A stretch of DNA of 6,798 nucleotides, from NCBI RefSeq assembly GCF_009711475.1, contig NZ_SMMD01000732.1, positions 1 to 6,798 of the forward strand, in the 5' to 3' direction. Positions 1 through 5,465 of this stretch are shown piece after piece. Source of the DNA: Fulvivirga aurantia (GTDB lineage Bacteria; Bacteroidota; Bacteroidia; Cytophagales; Cyclobacteriaceae). Under the pieces are notes generated by a model. It worked only from the letters and a program-made list of their open reading frames with translations. It had not been told where the DNA came from and did not search any database. A program made the translations under genes and the position numbers. Position 1 is the stretch's first letter. Each line of letters opens with the position of its first letter.

Positions 1-507
1 GTTTTCTTTAAAAACAAGGCCATTTTTGCCGTGAATCTTATATAATGTTTCTTTTATACACCACAGCATATTCAAAGTCATAATATCCTGCTTAGCAAAT
101 GCTATCTCTTTCTCAGAGAGAAACTTAGGGGCAATTTTTAATGCTTTTTCTCTAGGCTGCTCCAGGTCTATGCCTACGGGTTTAGATTTGTCAATGATGG
201 CTGCCACATAGGGGTAAGAATGTGTTAAGGAGATTTCGTATTCTAAATGACCCCTTAGTGATGGCTTACCATGATTGTCTTTGGTGAGTCCATGATAATC
301 TATGCCTAAAAGATGCGTCAGATGCTTGATTGTGAGTCTGCCGGATAGCCACTCAAGCTGCTTAATTTTATTTTTAAAGGAAAGTAACAGCTCGCGATCT
401 TCCGCAATTGGGTTTAAAGCATTTAGCAACTCTTCAAAAGATTCTTCAACATGCCAAATGGCTAAAAATCGACTTTTACTTACCTCTATTGTTTTATTTA
501 CGGGCAT
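1..507 (-). CDS. 4'-phosphopantetheinyl transferase superfamily protein (3' end outside window)
   Basis: Sfp/AcpS-type enzymes move the phosphopantetheine arm from coenzyme A onto a serine of acyl or peptidyl carrier proteins in the cytoplasm. Reading the minus strand from the ATG at 507 gives 169 codons without a stop, running off the window edge, so the protein is partial only because of the window. The family signatures are visible: WLSGR at residues 53-57, GKPSL at 80-84, ISLTHSYPYVAA at 92-103, the Mg-binding GIDLEQ at 112-117 (D114, E116), and WCIKETLYK at 149-157 (K152, E153, K157). About 40-50 residues are probably missing, judging from the usual length of roughly 210. It is divergent from the WD40 gene across a 61-base gap, with no strong ribosome binding site. 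The carrier protein it serves (fatty acid synthase ACP or a secondary-metabolite carrier) cannot be told from this fragment. Confidence 0.93.
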   Translation of the reverse strand, partial: MPVNKTIEVSKSRFLAIWHVEESFEELLNALNPIAEDRELLLSFKNKIKQLEWLSGRLTIKHLTHLLGIDYHGLTKDNHGKPSLRGHLEYEISLTHSYPYVAAIIDKSKPVGIDLEQPREKALKIAPKFLSEKEIAFAKQDIMTLNMLWCIKETLYKIHGKNGLVFKEN

Positions 508-568
508 TTGATATCTGCTAATAATATTGCTTCTTTGTCCAGAATTTTATCTCGAAAACTCCCTTTTA

Positions 569-1492
569 ATGAGCAAAATAAACATTTCTAAGCTCAAAAC
601 ACTTACTGGTCACAAAGATTGCGTTTATACACTCGAAAGATCAAACAAGGATCATATTTTCTTCTCGGGAGCAGGTGATGGTATGGTAGTTTATTGGGAC
701 ATTGAGGCAGGTGATAACGGACAGTTGATTGCTAAACTTCCTAATTCTGTATATGCGCTTCATTATTTAGCCAATCATGATTTATTAGTAGCTGGTCATA
801 ATTATGAAGGCATTCATCTGCTAGACTGGCAGTCAAAGAAAGAAGTGGGCTCATTGAAAATGACCGAATCGGCCATCTTTGATATAAACTCTTATGGAGA
901 TCATTTGTATGTGGGAGATACCTCAGGCAATGTTTCAATCATAGATTATAAAAAGCTCAAAGTACTCCATCAATTAGAAAATGGGCAAAAGAGTGCAAGA
1001 GCCATCGCTATTAATAAGAAGTATAATGAGTTAGCAGTAGGCTATAGCGATAATATGATCCGTATCTATCATTTAGATGATTATAGTTTAAAAAAGGAAA
1101 TAGACAATCACACCAATTCTGTGTTTACCATAAGGTACTCACCAGACGATGAATTGCTGTTATCTTCAGGGCGGGATGCGCACCTTATGATTTGGGATGT
1201 CGGCTCTGGATATAGTCAATTACAAGATATTGTGGCCCACATGTATGCCATAAATAATATCGATTTTAGTCCGGATGGTAAACATTTCGTAACTTGTAGC
1301 ATGGATAAATCCATAAAAGTTTGGGATGCTTTGACTTTTAGATTGTTGAAGGTCATAGACAAAGCCAGACATGCGGGACATGGTACTTCAGTGAATAAAC
1401 TGCTCTGGACGGGCTTTAAAGATTTATTAGTAAGTGCCAGCGATGATCGCACAATATCCATTTGGGATATAGAGTTTAATAAACAAGTATAG
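569..1492 (+). CDS. WD40 repeat protein, seven-bladed beta-propeller
   Basis: A 307-residue protein built almost entirely of WD40 repeats. Seven blades can be counted by their closing motifs: YWD (42-44), LLDW (84-87), IIDY (124-127), IYHLD (166-170), IWD (208-210), VWD (251-253) and IWD (298-300). The last three blades are the most canonical, with SPDDELLLSSGRD and SPDGKHFVTCSMD loops. There is no signal peptide or membrane segment, so it should be a cytoplasmic propeller, normally a platform for protein binding rather than an enzyme. I chose the ATG at 569. An in-frame ATG at 527 adds 14 residues outside the repeat fold and would sit over a weak candidate promoter (TTTG at 507-510, 19 bases, CTTCTTTG at 530-537). 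The DivIVA-domain gene follows after 22 bases, so the two are probably co-transcribed. The binding partner is unknown. Confidence 0.9.
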   Translation: MSKINISKLKTLTGHKDCVYTLERSNKDHIFFSGAGDGMVVYWDIEAGDNGQLIAKLPNSVYALHYLANHDLLVAGHNYEGIHLLDWQSKKEVGSLKMTESAIFDINSYGDHLYVGDTSGNVSIIDYKKLKVLHQLENGQKSARAIAINKKYNELAVGYSDNMIRIYHLDDYSLKKEIDNHTNSVFTIRYSPDDELLLSSGRDAHLMIWDVGSGYSQLQDIVAHMYAINNIDFSPDGKHFVTCSMDKSIKVWDALTFRLLKVIDKARHAGHGTSVNKLLWTGFKDLLVSASDDRTISIWDIEFNKQV

Positions 1493-1514
1493 TTGGGTTA
1501 ATACTTTAAGATAT

Positions 1515-2231
1515 ATGAAAATAACGCCTTTAGAAATACGGCAAAAAACTTTTGAGAAAGCGTTTAGAGGCCTCGACAAAGACGAGGTAAATGCATTTTT
1601 AGTGACGTTGTCTCAGGAGTGGGAGAAGTTGATAGATGAAAATAAGGAGTTAAAGATAAAGCTTGAGGCTTCACAGAAAGAAGTTGAAAAACTTAGAGAG
1701 GTTGAAAATAGCTTGTTTAAAACCCTTAAAACAGCTGAAGACACTGGTGCAAGCATGATCGATCAGGCTACTAAAACAGCTGAGTTGCATATGAAGGAGA
1801 CTCAGATGAAGGCTGAAGCGCTCATGAATGATGCAAAATCAAAGGCCAAAGATACCATCGAGGAAGCTGAAATGAAATCACGCAACACGCTTGATGACAT
1901 GGAAGATAGAATACGCTCTATGGCTCAGGTTTATAGAACGTTAGAGAACGTTAAAGCTGATCTTCTGTCTGACATTAAGAGCTTTGCCAGTGATGCATTG
2001 GACAAAGTGGAGCGTGTGAAGATGCAAATGAAGTCTTTTGATGTTGAGGATGAGCTGATGCGTATTAAAAGAGAAAGCATACAGCAAAACACTTCCACGA
2101 GATTTGATGTGGAAAGCCACAACACACCAGCGCCACCCCCTATAAGCGAAGAGTCTCCGCGAGTAAATGAAAACCAACCTTCTCAGAAGAAAAATGAAGA
2201 AAGCACTTCATTTTTTGATGATATCGAGTAA
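1515..2231 (+). CDS. DivIVA domain-containing coiled-coil protein
   Basis: DivIVA proteins are coiled-coil scaffolds that bind curved membrane and recruit division or polarity factors; their role in Bacteroidota is little known. The first 29 residues match the DivIVA lipid-binding domain closely (ITPLEIRQKTF, then FRGLDKDEVNAFL). F17 and R18 fall at the same positions as the membrane-inserting Phe17 and Arg18 of Bacillus subtilis DivIVA. Residues 30 to about 180 are a charged, heptad-like coiled coil. The tail is a low-complexity Pro/Ser/Glu/Asn segment (about 196-230) ending in the acidic-aromatic motif SFFDDIE (232-238). At 238 residues it is longer than the 164-residue B. subtilis protein, mostly through this tail. 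The stop codon shares one base with the folB start (TAATG), implying translational coupling. Domain assignment is firm; the biological role is not. Confidence 0.9.
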   Translation: MKITPLEIRQKTFEKAFRGLDKDEVNAFLVTLSQEWEKLIDENKELKIKLEASQKEVEKLREVENSLFKTLKTAEDTGASMIDQATKTAELHMKETQMKAEALMNDAKSKAKDTIEEAEMKSRNTLDDMEDRIRSMAQVYRTLENVKADLLSDIKSFASDALDKVERVKMQMKSFDVEDELMRIKRESIQQNTSTRFDVESHNTPAPPPISEESPRVNENQPSQKKNEESTSFFDDIE

Positions 2232-2590
2232 TGCAAAAAGTAGCACTTAATGGCCTTCAGTTTAAGGCCTATCATGGATATTATGATGAGGAAAGAGAGA
2301 AAGGCAATCATTTTGAAGTAGACATCGAAGTGACTGCCGACTTTGAAAATGCTGCCAAGGATGATGACCTTGAGCAGGCTGTTAATTACGAGCAGCTTTA
2401 TACCATCATCAAAGAGGAGATGCAGATTGCTGCCTCGCTACTAGAAAATGTTGTAATGCGAATAGCCAATAGAGTATTACAAGAAATGCCGTTGGTTCAG
2501 TCTGTATTAGTAAGTCTCGCTAAGCTTAATCCACCGATACAGGGAGCATGCCGGGAGGCACGCGTAACGATTGAAAAGAAACGTGATTAA
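2231..2590 (+). CDS. folB: dihydroneopterin aldolase
   Basis: FolB converts 7,8-dihydroneopterin to 6-hydroxymethyl-7,8-dihydropterin plus glycolaldehyde in the cytoplasmic folate pathway. The 119-residue length is typical (the S. aureus enzyme is about 121). Residues matching the S. aureus active site can be placed by eye: E21 for Glu22 (in YHGYYDEEREKG), Y53 for Tyr54 (AVNYEQLY), E72 for Glu74 (SLLENVVMRIANRV) and K98 for Lys100 (AKLNPPIQG). The ATG overlaps the stop of the DivIVA-domain gene by one base, so translation is probably re-initiated from upstream. No other folate genes are in the window. Its 3' end overlaps the convergent Fe-S carrier gene by four bases, the two stop codons being read from opposite strands of one TTAA. 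Confidence 0.95.
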   Translation: MQKVALNGLQFKAYHGYYDEEREKGNHFEVDIEVTADFENAAKDDDLEQAVNYEQLYTIIKEEMQIAASLLENVVMRIANRVLQEMPLVQSVLVSLAKLNPPIQGACREARVTIEKKRD

Positions 2591-2904
2591 GAAACTGTAC
2601 TTTCTTCACCTGCCTTTACAAAGGTGAAGCCTCTTGCATCAGAACCTTCGTAAAAATCAACTTCAAGGCCAATGAGGTACATGGTGTGTTTTTTCTCAAT
2701 ATAAATAGGTGTTGTGCCTACCTGATACTCAATATCACCTTCTTGTTTTTTGTCGAAACCAAGCATGTAGGTGAAACCCACACAACCACCACTGCCTTTA
2801 ATACCAACCCGTAGTCCGTAGCCTTCGGGTATATTCTTATTATTCATGATGTTTTCTACTTCTTTGGCCGCGCGGTCAGTGAGTGTTACTGGCTGTAAAT
2901 TCAT
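2587..2904 (-). CDS. HesB/IscA-family A-type Fe-S carrier, lacking the C-terminal CxC
   Basis: A-type carriers (IscA, SufA, ErpA) bind iron or Fe-S clusters and hand them to apoproteins. The 105-residue protein has the family framework: LTDRAAKEV at 8-16, YGLRVGIKGSGGCVGFTYML at 29-48, the middle IEKKHTMYLIGLEVDFYEG, and the DARGFTF strand near the C-terminus. Length is close to E. coli IscA (107). It keeps only the first conserved cysteine, C41. The C-terminal Cys-x-Cys, which together with the first Cys ligates metal in IscA/SufA, is absent: the sequence runs GFTFVKAGEESTVS to the stop. I checked the other two frames at this end and found no displaced CGCG motif, so a simple frameshift does not explain it. 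It may be a divergent subfamily with another ligand set or a different role. The gene stands alone, with no suf or isc neighbours, and converges on folB. Confidence 0.88.
   Translation of the reverse strand: MNLQPVTLTDRAAKEVENIMNNKNIPEGYGLRVGIKGSGGCVGFTYMLGFDKKQEGDIEYQVGTTPIYIEKKHTMYLIGLEVDFYEGSDARGFTFVKAGEESTVS
2604..2629. terminator. candidate bidirectional hairpin between convergent folB and the Fe-S carrier gene
   Basis: A perfect 8-bp inverted repeat, CTTCACCT (2604-2611) and AGGTGAAG (2622-2629), with a 10-base loop. It starts 13 bases after the folB stop and lies inside the last codons of the opposing Fe-S carrier gene. A smaller nested stem (CCTTT/AAAGG) competes with it. The place is right for a shared terminator of two convergent units. 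However, neither strand has a proper U-tract after the stem, so intrinsic termination is uncertain. Confidence 0.4.
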
Positions 2905-2937
2905 GCAGATTTTATTTTTGTCTATTGAACAACCACA

Positions 2938-2993
2938 GAACAGTTAGTGTTCCATTTGTCCTCGATGAAACAATATTGCGTGAATTTAAATTC
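2938..2993. promoter_or_regulatory. two symmetric elements in the divergent Fe-S carrier / DUF7935-like intergenic region
   Basis: The 161 bases between the divergent genes starting at 2904 and 3066 hold an inverted repeat GAACA-GTTAG-TGTTC (2938-2952) and a perfect 12-base palindrome GAATTTAAATTC (2982-2993). Both are possible operator sites, but the region is AT-rich and both are short enough to be chance. A match to the TAnnTTTG -7 consensus (TATTTTTG, plus strand, 2913-2920) has no obvious -33 partner and would leave a long leader. I found no convincing promoter for either gene. Confidence 0.2.
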
Positions 2994-3065
2994 TAAAACT
3001 CAGAGTATTAAATTATTTCTACGACTTTCCTAACTTAAAGCTCCTTAACGCAAAAAGAGATATTG

Positions 3066-3587
3066 ATGGACGCTACTATAGAATTTGCTAAACTTATATT
3101 ACCAGCAGCAATTGTTTTATACGCCATGTATTTGGTTGTGAAATCATTTTTAGACAAAGAGCTGCAAAAGCACAGTTTAGAGGTAAGAGGTAAAAGTATT
3201 GAGACAGTATTGCCAAACAGGCTGCACGCATATGAGAGAGTTTGCCTGTTTTTAGAAAGGATCAGCCCTAACAATCTCATCGTAAGATTGAATAATGGTA
3301 AATATACAGCAGGGGAGTTTCAGCAAATCATGCTCAACGAGATCAGAGAAGAATATAACCATAACGTGTCTCAGCAGGTTTATATGAGTGATGAGGCTTG
3401 GGATATGGTAAAGTCGGCCAAAGAAGATCTAATAGTAATGATCAACGATGCGGCATCATCTTTACCTAAAGATTCGTCTAATATGGATTTATCGAAACTG
3501 ATTTTCGAAAAAACCATAGAAAAAGACTCTGACCCAATACAGGATGCTTTAAAAGCAGTAAAGCAGGAGATAAGACAAACTTTTTAG
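3066..3587 (+). CDS. membrane-anchored protein of unknown function, DUF7935-like
   Basis: A 173-residue protein with one N-terminal membrane segment (about 8-25, LILPAAIVLYAMYLVV) followed by a soluble, charged, largely helical domain. The segment LPNRLHAYERVCLFLERISP (49-68), the later YNHNVSQQVYMSDEAWDMVK and the C-terminal ALKAVKQEIRQTF match, from memory, an uncharacterised Bacteroidota family that I believe is DUF7935; the accession is not certain. No catalytic motif is visible. I start it at the ATG at 3066 and not at the adjoining TTG at 3063, which would add one residue. The single membrane segment without a cleavage site suggests an inner-membrane anchor with the bulk probably cytoplasmic. 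It heads a tight five-gene run and is followed after 7 bases by the DUF1232 gene. Function unknown. Confidence 0.85.
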   Translation: MDATIEFAKLILPAAIVLYAMYLVVKSFLDKELQKHSLEVRGKSIETVLPNRLHAYERVCLFLERISPNNLIVRLNNGKYTAGEFQQIMLNEIREEYNHNVSQQVYMSDEAWDMVKSAKEDLIVMINDAASSLPKDSSNMDLSKLIFEKTIEKDSDPIQDALKAVKQEIRQTF

Positions 3588-3594
3588 AGAAGAT

Positions 3595-4002
3595 ATGGAG
3601 AGTGCAAGAGAGAACAAGTTTTTCAAGAATGCGAAACAGCGGGCTTCGAGAATTTTAAAGAATAAAGAGCAGTTGCAATATTTACTAAAGGCGGCCGGTG
3701 ATAAGCTAAAAGACGTAAATGTACAAAACATAAAAAATAGCTCACTGGCAGAAAGAATCCGTGTTATCAGGAGGATGATTATTGCTTACGCCAAAGGGGA
3801 ATATAGGCAAATTAAAGCCACTAACGTACTATTACTGGTAGCAGCAGTTGTATATTTTGTTACTCCTGTAGATCTGGTGCCTGATTTTATTCCAATTACA
3901 GGCTTTATCGATGATTTTTCGATCGTAGTTTGGGTGTATAGTAAGTTGCAGCAAGAAATAGATGAATATATCCTCTGGGAGAACTCTAAAGAAGTTACCT
4001 AA
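3595..4002 (+). CDS. DUF1232 (YkvA-like) membrane protein
   Basis: A 135-residue protein with a basic, soluble N-terminal half (1-70) and a hydrophobic segment (about 77-90) running into the DUF1232 signature. The signature has TPVDLVPDFIP (90-100) followed by GFIDD (103-107), its Pro/Asp pattern being the hallmark of YkvA-type proteins. These proteins are small, membrane-associated and widespread, and their biochemical function is not established. The gene lies 7 bases after the DUF7935-like gene, and its TAA shares one base with the next gene's ATG (TAATG), so it is firmly part of this operon. The N-terminal extension of about 70 residues ahead of the signature appears common in Bacteroidota members. 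The family call is firm; the role is unknown. Confidence 0.9.
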   Translation: MESARENKFFKNAKQRASRILKNKEQLQYLLKAAGDKLKDVNVQNIKNSSLAERIRVIRRMIIAYAKGEYRQIKATNVLLLVAAVVYFVTPVDLVPDFIPITGFIDDFSIVVWVYSKLQQEIDEYILWENSKEVT

Positions 4003-4655
4003 TGTCAAAAACAGCAATTATAGCAGGTTCAACTGGTCTCATTGGTGAAGAGCTACTGCAGCTTTTACTCGATGACCCCAAATATCAAAAAGTAATTGCG
4101 ATAAGCAGAAGGCCGCTTCAACATACCAGTAAGAAGCTCATGAATGTGATTGCTGATCTTGAAAGTTTGGATGATCACAAAACCGATTTGAAAGGTGACG
4201 ATGTGTTTTGCTGCCTAGGCACGACCATGAAAAATGCCGGATCAAAAGAAAAATTTAGAGCGGTTGATTATGAGTATCCGCTTAAGCTAGCGAAAATCAC
4301 TAAAGACAATGGGGCTTCGCAGTACTTGCTCATTTCAGCCCTTGGCGCAGATAAACAATCATCTGTTTTTTACAATAAAGTGAAAGGTGAAGTAGAAGAG
4401 GCCATTTCAGGGGTTAATTTTCAAGCCTATCACATTTTTCGCCCTTCTCTACTTATAGGTAGTCGAGAAGAAACCAGGGTAGGGGAAGGTGTGGCTCAGG
4501 TATTCTTTAAAGTATTTGGTTTCTTATTCCAGGGACCTTTAAAAAAATACAAAGCAATAAAATATGATAAAGTAGCACGTGCCATGCAACAGTTGGCTCA
4601 ATCTCAGGCAGAGGGCAAGCACGTGCATGAATCTAAAGAACTTCAAAAATACTAG
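4002..4655 (+). CDS. NAD(P)-binding Rossmann-fold protein, atypical SDR (HTATIP2/TIP30-like)
   Basis: A 217-residue extended or atypical short-chain dehydrogenase-like protein. The dinucleotide-binding loop GSTGLIG is at 9-15 and ISRRPL at 34-39, whose arginines suggest NADP(H). FCCLGTTMKNAGSKEKF follows at 69-85, then the strand with a candidate active-site Ser (LLISALGAD, S112) and a YNKVK motif giving YxxxK at Y124/K128. FRPSLLIG at 146-153 is typical of the HTATIP2-like branch. The Ser-Tyr-Lys set suggests that catalysis is possible, but the substrate is unknown; eukaryotic HTATIP2 is also studied as a regulatory protein. Its ATG overlaps the stop of the DUF1232 gene by one base, and dtd begins 3 bases after its stop. 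No signal peptide, so cytoplasmic. Confidence 0.88.
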   Translation: MSKTAIIAGSTGLIGEELLQLLLDDPKYQKVIAISRRPLQHTSKKLMNVIADLESLDDHKTDLKGDDVFCCLGTTMKNAGSKEKFRAVDYEYPLKLAKITKDNGASQYLLISALGADKQSSVFYNKVKGEVEEAISGVNFQAYHIFRPSLLIGSREETRVGEGVAQVFFKVFGFLFQGPLKKYKAIKYDKVARAMQQLAQSQAEGKHVHESKELQKY

Positions 4656-4658
4656 TGT

Positions 4659-5111
4659 ATGATAGCTGTAATTCAGCGCGTTTCGAAATCTTCAGTAAAA
4701 ATCAACGGTGAAATTAAGAGTGAAATAGGTCAGGGGCTCAATGTGTTGTTAGGCATAGAAGGTGCCGATGAATTTGAGGACATTCAATGGCTTTCCAGAA
4801 AAATCGCAAACATGCGTATTTTCGATGATGAAGAGGGTGTTATGAACAAAAGCCTTTTGGACATAAAAGGAGAGGCACTGGTAATCAGCCAGTTTACACT
4901 GCATGCCAGTACTAAAAAAGGCAACCGACCTTCATATATAAAAGCCGCAAAACCTGACTATGCCGTGCCATTATACGAAAAGTTTGTGGAGCAATTTGAG
5001 CTGGAAATTGGTAAACCCGTGGCTACAGGCGAATTTGGCGCTGATATGAAAGTAGAGATACAAAACGATGGCCCTGTCACTATTATCGTAGATACAAAAG
5101 ATAAGAAATGA
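4659..5111 (+). CDS. dtd: D-aminoacyl-tRNA deacylase
   Basis: Dtd hydrolyses the ester bond of D-aminoacyl-tRNAs (and glycyl-tRNA(Ala)), freeing tRNA charged with the wrong stereoisomer. The 150-residue length is standard (E. coli about 145). Diagnostic motifs are present: N-terminal MIAVIQRVSKSSV, GLNVLLGI at 26-33, the active-site SQFTLHA at 77-83 (S77, Q78, T80), KKGNRPSY at 86-93, TGEFGADM at 123-130, and the cross-subunit Gly-cisPro motif in NDGPVTI at 136-142 (G138-P139). It acts as a cytoplasmic homodimer. The gene starts 3 bases after the upstream oxidoreductase-like gene and overlaps the MazG-like gene by 4 bases (ATGA), a sign of translational coupling. All key residues are intact. 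Confidence 0.97.
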   Translation: MIAVIQRVSKSSVKINGEIKSEIGQGLNVLLGIEGADEFEDIQWLSRKIANMRIFDDEEGVMNKSLLDIKGEALVISQFTLHASTKKGNRPSYIKAAKPDYAVPLYEKFVEQFELEIGKPVATGEFGADMKVEIQNDGPVTIIVDTKDKK

Positions 5112-5434
5112 CGATTAAGGAGGCACAGCAACTGGTCGATGACTGGATAAAGGAGCACGGAGTGCGATATTTTGATGAGCTCACCAATATGGCAATCCTC
5201 ACAGAGGAGGTGGGGGAGGTTGCTCGTATCATGTCAAGAAGATATGGAGAGCAATCTGAGAAGGAGAGTGATAAGGACAAAGACCTGGGTGATGAATTTG
5301 CCGATGTGCTATGGGTGCTTATGTGTTTGGCTAACCAAACGGGTGTCGACCTTACTGAAGCATTGAAGAAAAATATCGAAAAGAAAACTTCCAGAGATAA
5401 AGATCGTCATAAAAACAACGATAAATTAAGATAA
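5108..5434 (+). CDS. MazG-like nucleotide pyrophosphohydrolase
   Basis: All-alpha NTP pyrophosphohydrolases of the MazG/dUTPase-2 superfamily cleave nucleoside triphosphates to monophosphate plus pyrophosphate, often removing aberrant nucleotides. The 108-residue single-domain protein has the metal-binding pattern: LTEEVGEVA with E33, E34 and E37 (ExxE type), and DEFADVLW with E63 and D66 (ExxD). Between them lies a short charged loop (45-60). The C-terminus is strongly basic and polar (KKTSRDKDRHKNNDK), possibly for nucleic-acid or partner contact. The small size fits the one-domain MazG-like enzymes rather than the two-domain E. coli MazG. It overlaps dtd by 4 bases, pairing two quality-control hydrolases in one operon, and is the last gene on this strand before a convergent thioesterase. 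Nucleotide specificity cannot be read from sequence. Confidence 0.92.
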   Translation: MTIKEAQQLVDDWIKEHGVRYFDELTNMAILTEEVGEVARIMSRRYGEQSEKESDKDKDLGDEFADVLWVLMCLANQTGVDLTEALKKNIEKKTSRDKDRHKNNDKLR

Positions 5435-5465
5435 GTATTTACTAATCTGTTAATCACTTAATTTA
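5422..5465. terminator. possible weak bidirectional terminator between convergent genes
   Basis: A 9-bp perfect inverted repeat, TAAATTAAG (5422-5430) and CTTAATTTA (5457-5465), encloses the 15-base gap between the stops of the MazG-like gene and the thioesterase gene. The 26-base loop contains a small AGTA-TT-TACT palindrome. The position suits a shared terminator, but the stem is nearly all A-T and the loop is long, so this may be chance in AT-rich DNA. Confidence 0.22.

Noticed and set aside
302..511. Open frame on the plus strand, 69 codons
   Set aside because: It lies antisense to the well-supported phosphopantetheinyl transferase, whose catalytic motifs are read from the minus strand; the plus-strand translation has no recognisable domain.
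527..568. Upstream ATG giving the WD40 protein 14 extra residues
   Set aside because: The added residues fall outside the first blade, and the start overlaps the short divergent promoter region; the ATG at 569 leads directly into the repeat fold.
2587..2630. Frameshift hiding the Cys-x-Cys of the Fe-S carrier
   Set aside because: I translated the other two minus-strand frames across the end; neither gives a CGCG-like motif, so the loss appears genuine.
2913..2920. TATTTTTG as a -7 promoter element on the plus strand
   Set aside because: It matches TAnnTTTG, but there is no TTTG or TTG at the right upstream distance, it sits in the leader of the opposing gene, and it would leave a leader of about 140 bases.
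3063..3065. TTG start for the DUF7935-like gene
   Set aside because: It is immediately next to an ATG at 3066, which is the more likely start.
5108..5434. Toxin-antitoxin relation from the MazG name
   Set aside because: MazG-like proteins are pyrophosphohydrolases; there is no MazE or MazF-like gene nearby, and the neighbour is dtd.
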